This document shows, piece after piece, positions 16,698 to 26,015 of a stretch of DNA of 46,956 nt (its first letter is position 1; each line of letters opens with the position of its first letter). The position numbers and the translations under genes were made by a program. The notes under the pieces are model-generated. The model was not told where the DNA came from. It did no database searches and saw only the letters and a list, made by a program, of their open reading frames with translations. Source of the stretch: Candidatus Binatia bacterium (GTDB taxonomy: Bacteria; Vulcanimicrobiota; Vulcanimicrobiia; Vulcanimicrobiales; Vulcanimicrobiaceae); assembly GCA_035541935.1 (NCBI GenBank), contig DATKMJ010000062.1, positions 1-46,956 of the forward strand, read 5' to 3'.

Positions 16698-16826
16698 CGT
16701 GCGCCCCCCGCATGGGCGACTCGAAGTCGCTCGTCGCTCCGCATCCGTGCTAGCTTTGAAGCGGCCATCCGTGGCCGGCCCGAAAAAGTTGGAGCCTTCT
16801 CGTCGCCCATGCGCGGAGCGCACGTC
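16696..16826. repeat. long-range inverted repeat between response regulator and kinase
   Basis: Two 25-nt arms (16696-16720 and 16802-16826) are reverse complements at 23 of 25 positions, enclosing 81 bases. The first arm begins in the regulator's stop codon; the second ends 15 bases before the kinase ATG and just before its GGAGACGG site. The enclosed part contains a further perfect hairpin CGGCCA-tccg-TGGCCG (16762-16777). In RNA this would fold into one large stem. Confidence 0.75.
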
Positions 16827-16841
16827 GGCCCGGAGACGGCG

Positions 16842-18293
16842 ATGTCGCTGAAGTGGCGGATCGCGATCGGGTACTCGGTGCTGCTGATCGTGGCGATCTC
16901 GGCGATGAGCGGCATCATCGTCTGGCGCTTCCAACAGATTCTCATAGACCAGGCCGCGGCGAGCGCGAACGCGACGATGCGCGCGGTCGTCTCGTTCGCA
17001 CAGCAATCGGCATCGCCGTTCTCGCTCGAAGATCCCTCGCTGAGCACGCTGCAGTTTCTCTTCAACAGCAGCAACCTGGCGACGTGGAACTCGGCGAACA
17101 GCTACGTTCAAGTAGATTCCAGCGACGGCTACCCGCTGGCGAAGACCGCCAATCTCGGCTCGTTCGCGATCCCGCCCAACCCGAAGCTCTCGCCGCTCCA
17201 CGACGTCGCGTTCCGTCGCGAGACGATCGGCGGCCGGCCGTTTCTCGTCGAGGACCGCTTTCTCAAAGAAGGCCTGAACTCGGCCGTCATCCACGTTGCG
17301 GAGCCGCTCGACACGCTGCAGCGCACCTTCGTGCGCGCCCGCGAAGCGATCTTCATCGTGCTCGGCGCAACCGTGGGCGCGGTCGTGATCTTCTCGATCT
17401 GGCTCGCATCGCAGGTAACGACGCCGATCGACGAGCTCTCACGCGAGATGGGTGAGATCAGCTCCGATCGCCTCGCGCTCGCGGCCGGCTCGCTCGAAGC
17501 GGCGGAACCCGGGCTCGAACTGCGCCGGCGACGCGATGAGATCGGACGCCTCGCCACGAGCTTCAACGACCTCCTCGCGCGCCTCGCCGAGGCGTTCGCA
17601 CGCGAGCGTCAGTTCATCTCGGATGCCTCGCACGAGCTCAAGACGCCGCTGACGTCCATCAACGCGAACGCGCAGTTGCTGTTGCGCTGGGGCGATCGCG
17701 ATCAGACGATCCGCCGCGAGAGCCTCGAGACGATCGCGCGCGAGAGCGCCGATCTCGCCGGAATGGTCAACGGCATGCTCACGCTGGCCAAGGCGGACCG
17801 CGGCGACGAGATTCCCAAGGAGCCGCTCTCGCTGGCCCAAATCGCGAGCGAGGTGGCTCAGAACTCCGCGTCGCGCGCCGCCGAGAAACGAATTGACCTG
17901 CGCTTCACGCACGACGGAACGCCGATCGTCTATGGCGACGCGCACCTCCTCCGCCAACTCATCGGGAACCTCGTGGATAACGCGTTGAAGTTCAGCGAAG
18001 GCGGCCGCGTCGTCGTTCGGGTCGGCCAGGGCGGAGCGTTCGCTTGGATCGAGGTCGAGGACAGCGGCCCAGGCATCCCGCCCGAGGAGGCCGACCACGT
18101 CTTCGAGCGCTTCTACCGCACCGATAAGGCCCGCTCGCGGATCGTTCCCGGCACCGGACTCGGGCTGGCGATCGTCCGTTCCATCGCCCGCGTCCACGGC
18201 GGCGAGGCGACGGCCGGCCGCGCTCCGGGCGGCGGGGCGCTTTTGCGCGTCGTCTTCCCCCTGATAGCGCCTCCGTTCACCGGTCTCTCATGA
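16842..18293 (+). CDS. sensor histidine kinase
   Basis: 483 residues. TM1 (about 7-29), extracytoplasmic sensor of about 135 residues, TM2 (about 169-189), HAMP linker (190-245), dimerisation domain with phospho-His264 in FISDASHELKTPL, and an ATPase domain with N box (LIGNLVDNALKFSEGG), G1 (VEDSGPGIPPEEAD), F box and G2 (GTGLGLAIV). The start is put at ATG 16842, which has GGAGACGG upstream; an ATG 33 bases earlier lies in the inverted repeat. Cognate to the regulator upstream. The large intergenic inverted repeat may control its translation. Confidence 0.95.
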   Translation: MSLKWRIAIGYSVLLIVAISAMSGIIVWRFQQILIDQAAASANATMRAVVSFAQQSASPFSLEDPSLSTLQFLFNSSNLATWNSANSYVQVDSSDGYPLAKTANLGSFAIPPNPKLSPLHDVAFRRETIGGRPFLVEDRFLKEGLNSAVIHVAEPLDTLQRTFVRAREAIFIVLGATVGAVVIFSIWLASQVTTPIDELSREMGEISSDRLALAAGSLEAAEPGLELRRRRDEIGRLATSFNDLLARLAEAFARERQFISDASHELKTPLTSINANAQLLLRWGDRDQTIRRESLETIARESADLAGMVNGMLTLAKADRGDEIPKEPLSLAQIASEVAQNSASRAAEKRIDLRFTHDGTPIVYGDAHLLRQLIGNLVDNALKFSEGGRVVVRVGQGGAFAWIEVEDSGPGIPPEEADHVFERFYRTDKARSRIVPGTGLGLAIVRSIARVHGGEATAGRAPGGGALLRVVFPLIAPPFTGLS

Positions 18294-18325
18294 TGGGGGC
18301 CGTCGGCCCCCGATACAATGGGGTC

Positions 18326-19357
18326 GTGTACGGGAAATTCGGGCGGGGAGCGACCGTGACGCTCTTCGCCTTGTTCTGTTGCCTCGCCATCGCGGCGCCT
18401 GCGCGCGCCGACGAGCAGGTGGACGTCGGCCCGAACCCGGTGCTCAACCTCAACGTCAACCGCGGCCAGGTCAAGATTACGACCTGGGACCGTCCGCAGG
18501 TGCTGATCACCTCCGAGAACGCCGTGGACGTCAAGCACCTCGCTCCCGGCGTCGTCGATCCCGAGATCCCCAAGCAGATGCAGATGCAGTCGCATCGCAT
18601 CGTCACGGAGCACGGCCCGGTCGTCCTGCCGGCGGAGTCGTTCGTGCTTCCCGACCTTCCGGGAACGCAGCACGACGCCGTCATCGCGCGGGGCAACGGG
18701 AACATGACGGTCACGATCCCGCGCGGCACGGCGCTCGTTATCGCGCATCAGCGCGCCGGCCACTTGACGCTCGAGAACTACCACGGCGTCTTCATCACGC
18801 ACGTGCGATCGGCCGGCCTCTCGCTCAACGGCGTCGGCGGAACGGGATTCGTCGAGTCGCTCCGCGGCCGCGTCGTCGCGACGAACTCCAACTTCGATCG
18901 CCTGCGCGCGCGCACGGCGACCGGCGAGATGCTCTTCGAGGGCTGCACCTCGCATCAGATTCAGGCGACGAGCTCGTACGGCTCGATCGTCTACGACAAC
19001 GGAAACTTTCAGCCGGGGCTCGCGCGCTTCGAATCGGAGCACGGTAACGTCGCGCTCGGCGTTCGCGGCAACGCGCAGATCGGCGCGCATAGCGGCGCCG
19101 GACACGTCGTCTCGAGCTTCGACGACGACGCGCACGTCCGCGGCGACCCGACGACGGAGCAGGCGACGCTCGGCAGCGGCGGACCCGTCGTGACGGCGAC
19201 CTCAAAGAACGGTTCGGTCTATCTCTATAGCGGATCCATGAGCGATCACCCGCACGTGCGCCAGGAACTCAGCGGAAGCACCGCGCTTCCGATGCGGCTG
19301 CAGAACGCGCCGCCCCCGCCGCCCGCTCGGGCGCCGGTCAGCCGGCCGCCGCCGTAA
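18326..19357 (+). CDS. secreted DUF4097-like beta-strand repeat protein
   Basis: Signal peptide (YGKFGRGATVTLFALFCC...APARA, cut before DEQV) and a repeated-strand body (VLNLNVNRGQVKITTWDRPQ, NMTVTIPRGTALVI, LTLENYHGVFI, LSLNGVGGTGF, MLFEGCTSHQIQATSSYGSIVY, VTATSKNGSVYLYSG in part) like DUF4097/LiaG adhesin-type ladders, ending in a Pro-rich tail. Possible starts are ATG 18290 (ATGA overlap with the kinase), GTG 18326 (positive n-region kept; chosen) and GTG 18356 (best ribosome site GGGGAG). A TACAAT at 18314-18319 could be an internal -10. It ends convergently, overlapping the hydrolase gene by 20 bases. Confidence 0.72.
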   Translation: MYGKFGRGATVTLFALFCCLAIAAPARADEQVDVGPNPVLNLNVNRGQVKITTWDRPQVLITSENAVDVKHLAPGVVDPEIPKQMQMQSHRIVTEHGPVVLPAESFVLPDLPGTQHDAVIARGNGNMTVTIPRGTALVIAHQRAGHLTLENYHGVFITHVRSAGLSLNGVGGTGFVESLRGRVVATNSNFDRLRARTATGEMLFEGCTSHQIQATSSYGSIVYDNGNFQPGLARFESEHGNVALGVRGNAQIGAHSGAGHVVSSFDDDAHVRGDPTTEQATLGSGGPVVTATSKNGSVYLYSGSMSDHPHVRQELSGSTALPMRLQNAPPPPPARAPVSRPPP

Positions 19358-20135
19358 CCTCGGTCTCGATATCGAGCAGCAATCCGTCGTGCGCGGCGAT
19401 CGCCCGCACCCCTAACTCGTCTTCCAGTTCCTGTGCCAGGCGGGGCGGATCGGCCTCGAGCATCTTCGTGCCGAAGTGCTGAAAGACGACGACCTTCGGC
19501 CGAACCTCGGCGACGACGCGACGCGCGTCGGCCCAGGTGAGGTGATCCACGTTCATCGCGTCGTGGAAGCGCAAGACGTTGACGATGAAGACGTCGGGGC
19601 GGTGACGGGCGTAGTCGGCGGCGAGGCCGTCGAAGTAGCGTCCGCAGGGAAGATAACTGACGCGCAGATCGCGGTGCACGAAGTGTAGACCGTGCGTCTC
19701 GACGGCGTGCGCGTGGCGCAGCGACGTAAACATCTCGACCTCGCCGATCGCGTAGGGGCCGCTGCTCGGCTCGAGCCGCTCGACGCGCTCGGCGAAGCGG
19801 CGCGCGTACGGCAGAACGACCGGGGCGTCGTCGAACGCGTCGGCGGGCGCCATCACGGCGCCGCGACGGCGAAAGCCGCCCGAGGTCATCGCCTCGATCA
19901 GCACGTTGACGTCGGCGGAGTGATCGAGATGCTTGTGCGAGAGGACGATCGCGTCGAGCTCGCGCGGGTTGCAGGGGGGCACGTGCGAGAGCGCGCGGAC
20001 GAGCGCGCCGGGGCCGGGATCGACGTGAATCTGCGTCTCACCGAATCGCATCCACATTCCGCCCGAAGCGCGCAGTTGGCGCGCGACGACGAAGCGAGCG
20101 CCACCGCTGCCGAGAAAGAGAATCGAGGCGTTCAT
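19338..20135 (-). CDS. MBL-fold metallo-hydrolase
   Basis: 265 residues of the metallo-beta-lactamase fold: SHKHLDHSADV is the HxHxDH metal motif, followed by further His (LRHAHAVETHG, VDHLTW, VVFQHFG) that complete a dinuclear site. Closest in style to the PqqB/RNase Z-like group of phosphodiesterase-type MBL proteins. ATG 20135 overlaps the DUF1501 stop (ATGA), so it is the third gene of a DUF1800-DUF1501-MBL operon. Substrate unknown. Confidence 0.85.
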   Translation of the reverse strand: MNASILFLGSGGARFVVARQLRASGGMWMRFGETQIHVDPGPGALVRALSHVPPCNPRELDAIVLSHKHLDHSADVNVLIEAMTSGGFRRRGAVMAPADAFDDAPVVLPYARRFAERVERLEPSSGPYAIGEVEMFTSLRHAHAVETHGLHFVHRDLRVSYLPCGRYFDGLAADYARHRPDVFIVNVLRFHDAMNVDHLTWADARRVVAEVRPKVVVFQHFGTKMLEADPPRLAQELEDELGVRAIAAHDGLLLDIETEVTAAAG

Positions 20136-21352
20136 CCCAGCACGGGCAGCACGGCGAACTCGCCGTCGAGCAGCGGCGCCGACGGACGGCCGAGCCAGCG
20201 CTCGAGCACCGTCGCATAGACGCTGCGGAAATCGACCGCGTAGCGCAGGTTGCCCATATTCGCGTTGCCGAGATCGGGCGCGGAGCCGTAGAGGCCGCCC
20301 TTGACGCCGCCGCCGATCATGAAGAGCGGCGAGGCCTCGCCGTGATCGGTCCCGCGGCTCCCGTTCTCCTCGATGCGCCGGCCGAACTCGCTGAAGGTCA
20401 GCGTCAAGACGCGGCGATCGTTGCCGTGCTCGGCGAGGTCGGCGTAGAAAGCGGCCATCGCGTTGGAGAACTGCTGCAGCAGCAGATTCTGGGTCGTCTT
20501 CTGGCCGACGTGCGTGTCGAACGATCCGTGCTCTACGTAAATCACCTTCGTTCCCAAGTTGCTCCCTACGATCTGCGCGGCGAGGGCGAGGCTCCGCCCA
20601 AGCGGCGTTGCCGGATACGATGCTTTCGTCGTATAGCCGCCGATCAACTTGGGCAGCTCCTCCGAGCTTTTCTGCGCGTCGCTCTCGATCTCCATGACGT
20701 GCGCCAGATAGGGGGAGGCGAACGGCAGCGTGCGGTCCTGCGCTTCGCGCGAGAAGGCGTTGCGCGCGCGCGGATTGTTGTCGGCCATCAACGAATACTC
20801 GTTGACGCCGGGGATCGCCGGAATATCGGTGCGCGTGGAGACGAGCGCTTCCGGCAGCACCTTCGAGATCGCGACGCCCTTGAAAAGTTTCGACTTCGGA
20901 AACGCCGCATCGTCAAAGTAGCGGCCGAGCCAGCCGGTGTGCTCGTAGCGCTCGGGCGCTGCCGTCTGCCAGATCTCGGTCGAACGGAAGTGCGAATGGT
21001 CGGGGTTCGGATAGCCGACGTTCTGGACGATCGCGACCTGCCCGGCGTCGTACATGCTCTTGAAGGAGCGCATCGTCGCATTGAGGCCGATGTGTCCGTC
21101 TATCGGGAGCACGTCCTCGGGCGCGATTGCAAGTCCCGGGCGCAGCTGATAGTACCGCGGATCGCCGTGCGGCACGACGCAGTTCAGGCCGTCGTTGCCG
21201 CCGTAGAGGTTGACGAGCACGAGACAGCGGTCGCTCCCGCCCGGCAGCCCCGGAAGCGGCGCCGCTGCGAGCGCACGCGCGAAGACGTGCTCGGTGTCGG
21301 CGACGACCGCCAACCCCGAGAGCGTCCCGAGCAAAAAGTTGCTTCGTTTCAT
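20132..21352 (-). CDS. DUF1501 family protein (sulfatase/phosphatase-like fold)
   Basis: 406 residues. N-terminal signal-like stretch (MKRSNFLLGTLSGLAVV), then LVLVNLYGGNDGLNCVVPHGDP, HSHFRSTEIWQTA, GWLGRYFDD, SFDTHVGQKTTQN, LTLTFSEFGRR and GTDHGEASPLFMIGGGVKGG, which are the classic conserved blocks of DUF1501, a metal-dependent alkaline-phosphatase-superfamily branch. These proteins are exported and nearly always paired with DUF1800, as here. Biochemical role is unproven. Confidence 0.92.
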   Translation of the reverse strand: MKRSNFLLGTLSGLAVVADTEHVFARALAAAPLPGLPGGSDRCLVLVNLYGGNDGLNCVVPHGDPRYYQLRPGLAIAPEDVLPIDGHIGLNATMRSFKSMYDAGQVAIVQNVGYPNPDHSHFRSTEIWQTAAPERYEHTGWLGRYFDDAAFPKSKLFKGVAISKVLPEALVSTRTDIPAIPGVNEYSLMADNNPRARNAFSREAQDRTLPFASPYLAHVMEIESDAQKSSEELPKLIGGYTTKASYPATPLGRSLALAAQIVGSNLGTKVIYVEHGSFDTHVGQKTTQNLLLQQFSNAMAAFYADLAEHGNDRRVLTLTFSEFGRRIEENGSRGTDHGEASPLFMIGGGVKGGLYGSAPDLGNANMGNLRYAVDFRSVYATVLERWLGRPSAPLLDGEFAVLPVLG

Positions 21353-21365
21353 TCGTTCGGTTTCA

Positions 21366-22757
21366 TTAATTCAATTGATACGCCGGCGTGGCCATCGCGA
21401 GATAGACCGCGCCGCTGACGCGTTGGTCGTAGTTCTCCGGCGAGAGCATCGCAAGCGCGGCGCTACCGTTTCCGCTCAAGTAGCCGTCGAGCTCGTAGAG
21501 AGAGGCGGGCGCGATGTCGTTCTGCAGGATCGTCGTTGCGATCACCGCGGCCGCGCTCTTCGGATCGACCGGGAGTCCGTGCAGCCACGAGGAGGCGTCG
21601 AGCGTCTGCGAGCCGAGCAGCCGCGTGAGGAAGTTCTGGCGCGCGATCATCGTGCCGCTCGTCAGCCAGTTCTTGCCGCCCGGCCAACCGGCGACGCTCG
21701 GCGGAAAGTAGAGCCGCTGCCCCATCTGCGCGAGCGCCGGCAGCGCGCTTTGGTCCATCGCCGTCAAGCCCAGCGTCTTGTAGGTGCCGATGACGAACTC
21801 GACCGGGCTCTTCACGAGCGCGCGATAGGCGCGGTCGCTATAGAAGACGTTGCTGCTTAGAATCGCGGAGACGACCGGCGTCAACTCGAAGTCGTGGCGG
21901 CGCAGGAGCGCCGCGACCTCCTCGACGAGCTGCGGCTCGGGATCGTCGTAGACGAACAGACCGAGCAGGCTCGCCGCGAAGAAGCGCGCGCACTGCGCTT
22001 GTTCGAAGATGATCCGCACGATATCGTCGCCGTCGAAGTCGCCGCTCTGGCCGAGGAAGGTCTTCTTTCCGTAATCGTGACGGGCCGGATCGAACGTGAC
22101 GGTATCGGTGCGCCGGTCGACGCGCCAGCCGGTCCATGCGCGCGCCGATTCGCGCACGTCGTTCTCGGTGTAGTTGTCGACGCCGAGCGTGAAGAGCTCC
22201 ATCAGCTCGCGGGCGTAGTTTTCGTTGGGATGCGCCGCGACGTTCTGCGCCCCGTTGAGGTAGATGAGCATCGCCGCGTCTTTCGAGACGCTGCGCGTCA
22301 GCTCGCGGAGATTGCCGAGGGCGTATCGCCGGAAGAGCGCGTTCTGGTTGTAGGTGATCCATGGATAGAGCGGCGTCGCGCGCGAGGTGAAGTGACCGTG
22401 AAAGTAAAGCGTCATCTTCTCTTGGAGCGGCGCGGGCGTCGCGAGCATCCGGTTCAGCCACCAGAGCTGCAGTTCCGCGATGCGGCGCAACGGCCGCCCG
22501 CTCTCGCCGAGCACGTCCGGCGGCGCAATCGCATCGGTCCGTGGAAGAACGACGAGCGCCGCGGCCGCATCGGTGCCGCGCATCGCGGCATACCGCCGAA
22601 CCTCATCGGGCGTTCCGCCGAAGCCCGCGCGCCGCAGCAAATGCGCCGCCGCGCGTTCGCCTAACCGTTCACGATAAGGCTGCAACGCCGTCGCGAGATC
22701 CGGGCGGCCCTGCGGACGGAGGATGCCGCCGACGTCGACCTGAGCCTGCGCGGCCAT
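21366..22757 (-). CDS. DUF1800 family protein
   Basis: 463 residues. AAHLLRRAGFGGTPDEVRRYA, LQEKMTLYFHGHFTS, NENYARELMELFTLGVDNYTENDVRESARAWTGW (in parts), HDYGKKTFLG and PPSVAGWPGGKNWL are the hallmark blocks of DUF1800. Function unknown; conserved next to DUF1501, 13 bases away here, suggesting a joint extracytoplasmic role, perhaps in polymer processing. No clear signal peptide at the ATG used (22757), which may mean it is exported with its partner or that the start is elsewhere. Confidence 0.92.
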   Translation of the reverse strand: MAAQAQVDVGGILRPQGRPDLATALQPYRERLGERAAAHLLRRAGFGGTPDEVRRYAAMRGTDAAAALVVLPRTDAIAPPDVLGESGRPLRRIAELQLWWLNRMLATPAPLQEKMTLYFHGHFTSRATPLYPWITYNQNALFRRYALGNLRELTRSVSKDAAMLIYLNGAQNVAAHPNENYARELMELFTLGVDNYTENDVRESARAWTGWRVDRRTDTVTFDPARHDYGKKTFLGQSGDFDGDDIVRIIFEQAQCARFFAASLLGLFVYDDPEPQLVEEVAALLRRHDFELTPVVSAILSSNVFYSDRAYRALVKSPVEFVIGTYKTLGLTAMDQSALPALAQMGQRLYFPPSVAGWPGGKNWLTSGTMIARQNFLTRLLGSQTLDASSWLHGLPVDPKSAAAVIATTILQNDIAPASLYELDGYLSGNGSAALAMLSPENYDQRVSGAVYLAMATPAYQLN

Positions 22758-22851
22758 GGTAGCCGTAGCCTACGCGGCGGCCGCCGAGCCGACCTCGCCA
22801 TTTCACGAGGTCTAACCGGGCTCTAAGCACGGCGCGCCGAAGGCGGCGGCG

Positions 22852-24435
22852 ATGGCGGTATTGGAGTCTCGTCTCGATCGGCGTTCGCCGGCCTTTGAAG
22901 AGAACGCCCGGCGAATGGAGCGGTTGGTCGCGGAGCTTCGCGAACGGCTCGTCGCGGTGCGAGCGGGCGGCGGACCCGACGCGGTCGAGAAGCACCGCAA
23001 GCGTCAGAAATTAACCGCGCGCGAGCGGATCGAACGGCTGATCGACCCCGGTTCGGATTTTCTCGAACTCTCGCCGTTGGCGGCGTTCGAGATGTACGAG
23101 AACGGCTCGCCGGCCGCCGGCATCGTGACCGGCGTCGGCATCGTCGAAGGCCAGCACTGCGTCATCGTCGCCAACGACGCGACCGTCAAAGGCGGCACGT
23201 ACTACCCGATGACGGTCAAGAAGCATCTGCGCGCGCAGGAGATCGCCGAGCAGAACCACTTGCCCTGCATCTATCTCGTCGACTCGGGCGGCGCGTTCTT
23301 GCCGTTGCAGGCCGAGGTCTTTCCCGACCGCGACCACTTCGGACGCATCTTCTACAATCAAGCGCGCATGTCGGGCAAGCGCATCGCCCAGATCGCCGCG
23401 GTGATGGGCTCGTGCACGGCAGGCGGCGCCTACGTTCCGGCGATGAGCGACGAGACGGTGATCGTCAAGGGGCAGGGGACGATCTTTCTCGGCGGCCCGC
23501 CGCTGGTCAAAGCCGCGACCGGCGAAGAGGTGACGGCCGAGGAACTCGGCGGCGCGGACGTGCACACGCGCGTCTCCGGCGTCGCCGACCACTTCGCCAA
23601 CGACGACCCGCAGGCGCTCGCGATCGTCCGCGAGATCGTCGCCAACCTCCATCTCGAGCTGCCGCGCCAGTGGGATCGCATCGAGCCGCAGCCGCCGAAG
23701 TACGATCCGCGCGACATTTACGGCATCATTCCCGCCGACAGCCGCATCGGGTACGACGTGCGCGAGATCGTCGCGCGTCTCGTAGACGGGTCGGAGTTTC
23801 ACGAGTTCAAGTCGCGCTATGGAACGACGCTCGTCTGCGGCTTCGCGCGCATCGAAGGGCATCCGATCGGCATCCTCGCCAACAACGGCATCCTCTTCAG
23901 CGAGAGCGCGCTCAAGGGCGCGCACTTCATCGAGCTCTGCGCGCAGCGCGGCACGCCGCTGCTCTTCCTGCAGAACATCACCGGCTTCATGGTCGGCAAA
24001 GAGTATGAGAATCGCGGCATCGCAAAGGACGGCGCGAAGCTCGTCACCGCGGTCGCGTGCGCCGAGGTCCCGAAGTTCACCGTCGTCATCGGCGGCAGTT
24101 TCGGCGCGGGGAATTACGGCATGAACGGGCGCGCCTACGCGCCGCGCCAGTTATGGATGTGGCCGAACGCGCGAATCAGCGTGATGGGCGGCCCGCAGGC
24201 GGCGAGCGTGCTCTCGACCGTCAAAGGCGAGATGACCGCAGCCGAAAAGGCCGCCTTCGAGGCGCCGATCCTCGAGAAGTACGAACGCGAAGGCAGCCCG
24301 TACTACTCGACCGCGCGCCTCTGGGACGACGGCATCATCGACCCGCTCGACACTCGCCGCGTAATCGCAATCGGCCTCGACGCGGCCGCGCACGCGCCGC
24401 AGCCGCGCACGCACTTCGGCGTCTTCCGCATGTAG
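22852..24435 (+). CDS. mccB: 3-methylcrotonyl-CoA carboxylase carboxyltransferase (beta) subunit
   Basis: 527 residues. Carboxyltransferase half of the biotin enzyme that carboxylates 3-methylcrotonyl-CoA in leucine degradation. Family signatures: [87 protein letters not shown] (in parts), [11 protein letters not shown] and [13 protein letters not shown]. These are closer to MCC than to propionyl-CoA carboxylase. Its biotin partner mccA is 3 kb downstream on the same strand, separated by three opposite-strand genes. Confidence 0.92.
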   Translation: MAVLESRLDRRSPAFEENARRMERLVAELRERLVAVRAGGGPDAVEKHRKRQKLTARERIERLIDPGSDFLELSPLAAFEMYENGSPAAGIVTGVGIVEGQHCVIVANDATVKGGTYYPMTVKKHLRAQEIAEQNHLPCIYLVDSGGAFLPLQAEVFPDRDHFGRIFYNQARMSGKRIAQIAAVMGSCTAGGAYVPAMSDETVIVKGQGTIFLGGPPLVKAATGEEVTAEELGGADVHTRVSGVADHFANDDPQALAIVREIVANLHLELPRQWDRIEPQPPKYDPRDIYGIIPADSRIGYDVREIVARLVDGSEFHEFKSRYGTTLVCGFARIEGHPIGILANNGILFSESALKGAHFIELCAQRGTPLLFLQNITGFMVGKEYENRGIAKDGAKLVTAVACAEVPKFTVVIGGSFGAGNYGMNGRAYAPRQLWMWPNARISVMGGPQAASVLSTVKGEMTAAEKAAFEAPILEKYEREGSPYYSTARLWDDGIIDPLDTRRVIAIGLDAAAHAPQPRTHFGVFRM

Positions 24436-24446
24436 GCGGCGCGGCG

Positions 24447-25083
24447 TTAGTTCAGCTTGAAATAGAGCGGCGTCTCGACCCACTTGCCGTTCGCGTACCG
24501 CAACTCGGCCGTCGCGTGCGCTTTCGTCGGGCAGCACGCCGGTGCGTTCGCGCCGTAGTACGGGCCGGTCAGCTCGATCGAATCCCCGCCGCTTCCGCGC
24601 ACGATCCTCGCGCTCAGATCGCAGAGGTTGCTCGCGAAGACCGTCCGCCCGACCGTTGCGCCCACCGTCGTTGCGAAGATGCTGACGGTCGCCATTCCGC
24701 AATCCGCGGCCATCTCGTGCGACTGCACGACGAGCTGCTCGACGCCGGAGTGCATGAGCGAGGCCGTGCCGACGATGCGCAGGTCTTGGATCGGGAACCA
24801 CATCGCCGCGCCGTTCGCCTGCGCGACGCGCGAGAGCGGACCGCCGTTGCCCGGGGATTTATACCGCAGCCGGTACGAGCCGCCGCGCAGCCCGTAGATC
24901 GAGAGGTTCCACTGGTAGAACTCGCGCCCGCCGCTCGATCCGAGCGGCTCCTTGCTGGCAATGGCGCGCCACGCGTGACTCGAAGTCTCGGCGTTGAACG
25001 AAACGCCGACGTTCTGAACGACGGTTCCCGGCGGCGACGGGACGAGCGACGACGGCGGCCGCGGCGGCGATCAGCAACTTCAC
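24447..25083 (-). pseudogene. secreted protein gene with a frameshift near its signal peptide
   Basis: A good signal peptide starts at GTG 25083 (MKLLIAAAAAVVARP...) but its frame ends at 24859 in nonsense. The next frame is open over the same bases and gives a well-behaved protein: GTVVQNVGVSFN, HAWRAIASKEPLGSSGG, WNLSIYGLRGGSYRLRY, MWFPIQDLRIVGTASLM, and a C-terminus with PYYGANAPACCPTKAHAT, resembling LppP/LprE-type secreted proteins ('YYGPNDPxCCPS'). A one-base indel between about 25025 and 25048, in a GC-rich run, would join them. Sequencing error or real decay cannot be told apart. The first ATG of the intact frame (24803) would give only 118 residues. Confidence 0.65.
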
Positions 25084-25277
25084 GTTGCGGAGTTGTCGAC
25101 GGCGGCGAGATACTTCCTACCGCCCGGTCGCGGGAGCGCGCAAGAGACGCGCGGGTCGCCCGCGGAACTCCCCCTCAGAGGAGAGCCAGAGCAGCGGCAC
25201 GGACCCGCGCGCTCCCGGTCATGACACTACAAGAAACGAGCGGCGTTCGCACTCCGTGACGCCCGCCGGCGCTTCGT

Positions 25278-26015
25278 TTAGATGCCGGCGTACCACTCGT
25301 AGCCTTCGTCCTCCCAGTAACCGCCGTTGCCCGAGTAGATCTTCGCGAAACTGCCGACGAGCTCGATGCGCGCGATCCACTTCGCGCTCTTATAGCCGAG
25401 CTGCGTCGGCACTCGCAGGCGCACCGGAGCGCCGTGATCGGGATCGAGCGGGGCATCGTTGAGACGCAGCGCGAGCAGCGTCTGCGGATGGCGCGCTTGG
25501 TGGAGGTCGAGGCTCTCGTAGTAAAGGTTGCCCGCGCCGTCGTTATCCATGCAGCGAAAGACCGCGTAGCGGGCATCGTCGCGCGGCCTCACCGCGTCGA
25601 GGAGGTCGGAGAGGCGCACGCCGCTCCACTTGCCGATCGCGCTCCAGCCCTCGACGCAGTCGTGGCGCGTTATCTGGGTCTGTTGCGGTAGTGCGTACAG
25701 CTCGCCCAGGTCGAAGGCGCGCGGCCGATCGACCGCGCCGTCCACGACGAGGCGGTACGACGCGAATTGCCCCGCGAGCAGGCGCGCGTAGTTGGCATCC
25801 GAGGGCGTCGCGAAGCCGTTGACGCGAAACTGACGGTCGACGTCGCCCTCGCGATACTCGCGCGCGAGGCCGCGCGTTCCGATCAGCGCGTGATTCAGCG
25901 TCTCGGCCGAGGCGAGCGCGCGCTCGACGCCCCGGTTCTGGCTGAGCGCCGCGCTGATCGGCCCGCATCCGGCGAGCGCCGAGAGCGACGAGGCGACGAA
26001 GAGCCGGCGCTTCAC
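25278..26015 (-). CDS. molybdopterin-dependent oxidoreductase (sulfite oxidase/MsrP fold), lipoprotein
   Basis: 245 residues. The Mo-ligand Cys is in RHDCVEGWSAIGKWSGVRLSDLL, with DPDHGAPVRLRVPTQLGYKSAKWI completing the SUOX fold. The N-terminus KRRLFVASSLSALAGC combines a twin-Arg start with a lipobox (LAGC), suggesting Tat export and lipidation. Start GTG 26015 overlaps the cytochrome b stop (GTGA). With its membrane cytochrome it forms an MsrPQ-like pair, which in E. coli repairs oxidised methionine in the envelope; here the substrate is inferred only by analogy. Confidence 0.87.
   Translation of the reverse strand: MKRRLFVASSLSALAGCGPISAALSQNRGVERALASAETLNHALIGTRGLAREYREGDVDRQFRVNGFATPSDANYARLLAGQFASYRLVVDGAVDRPRAFDLGELYALPQQTQITRHDCVEGWSAIGKWSGVRLSDLLDAVRPRDDARYAVFRCMDNDGAGNLYYESLDLHQARHPQTLLALRLNDAPLDPDHGAPVRLRVPTQLGYKSAKWIARIELVGSFAKIYSGNGGYWEDEGYEWYAGI

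Noticed and set aside
16696-16826. Inverted repeat as a MITE
   Set aside because: No target-site duplication is visible and the left arm includes the regulator's stop codon, so a folded spacer is more likely. A genome-wide search could reopen this.
22758-22851. Shared promoter region between DUF1800 and mccB
   Set aside because: No convincing -10/-35 pair or operator could be recognised in these 94 bases.
25084-25277. Small gene between the frameshifted secreted-protein gene and the Mo-oxidoreductase
   Set aside because: Short open frames here lack ribosome sites and coherent sequence; only weak inverted repeats are visible.
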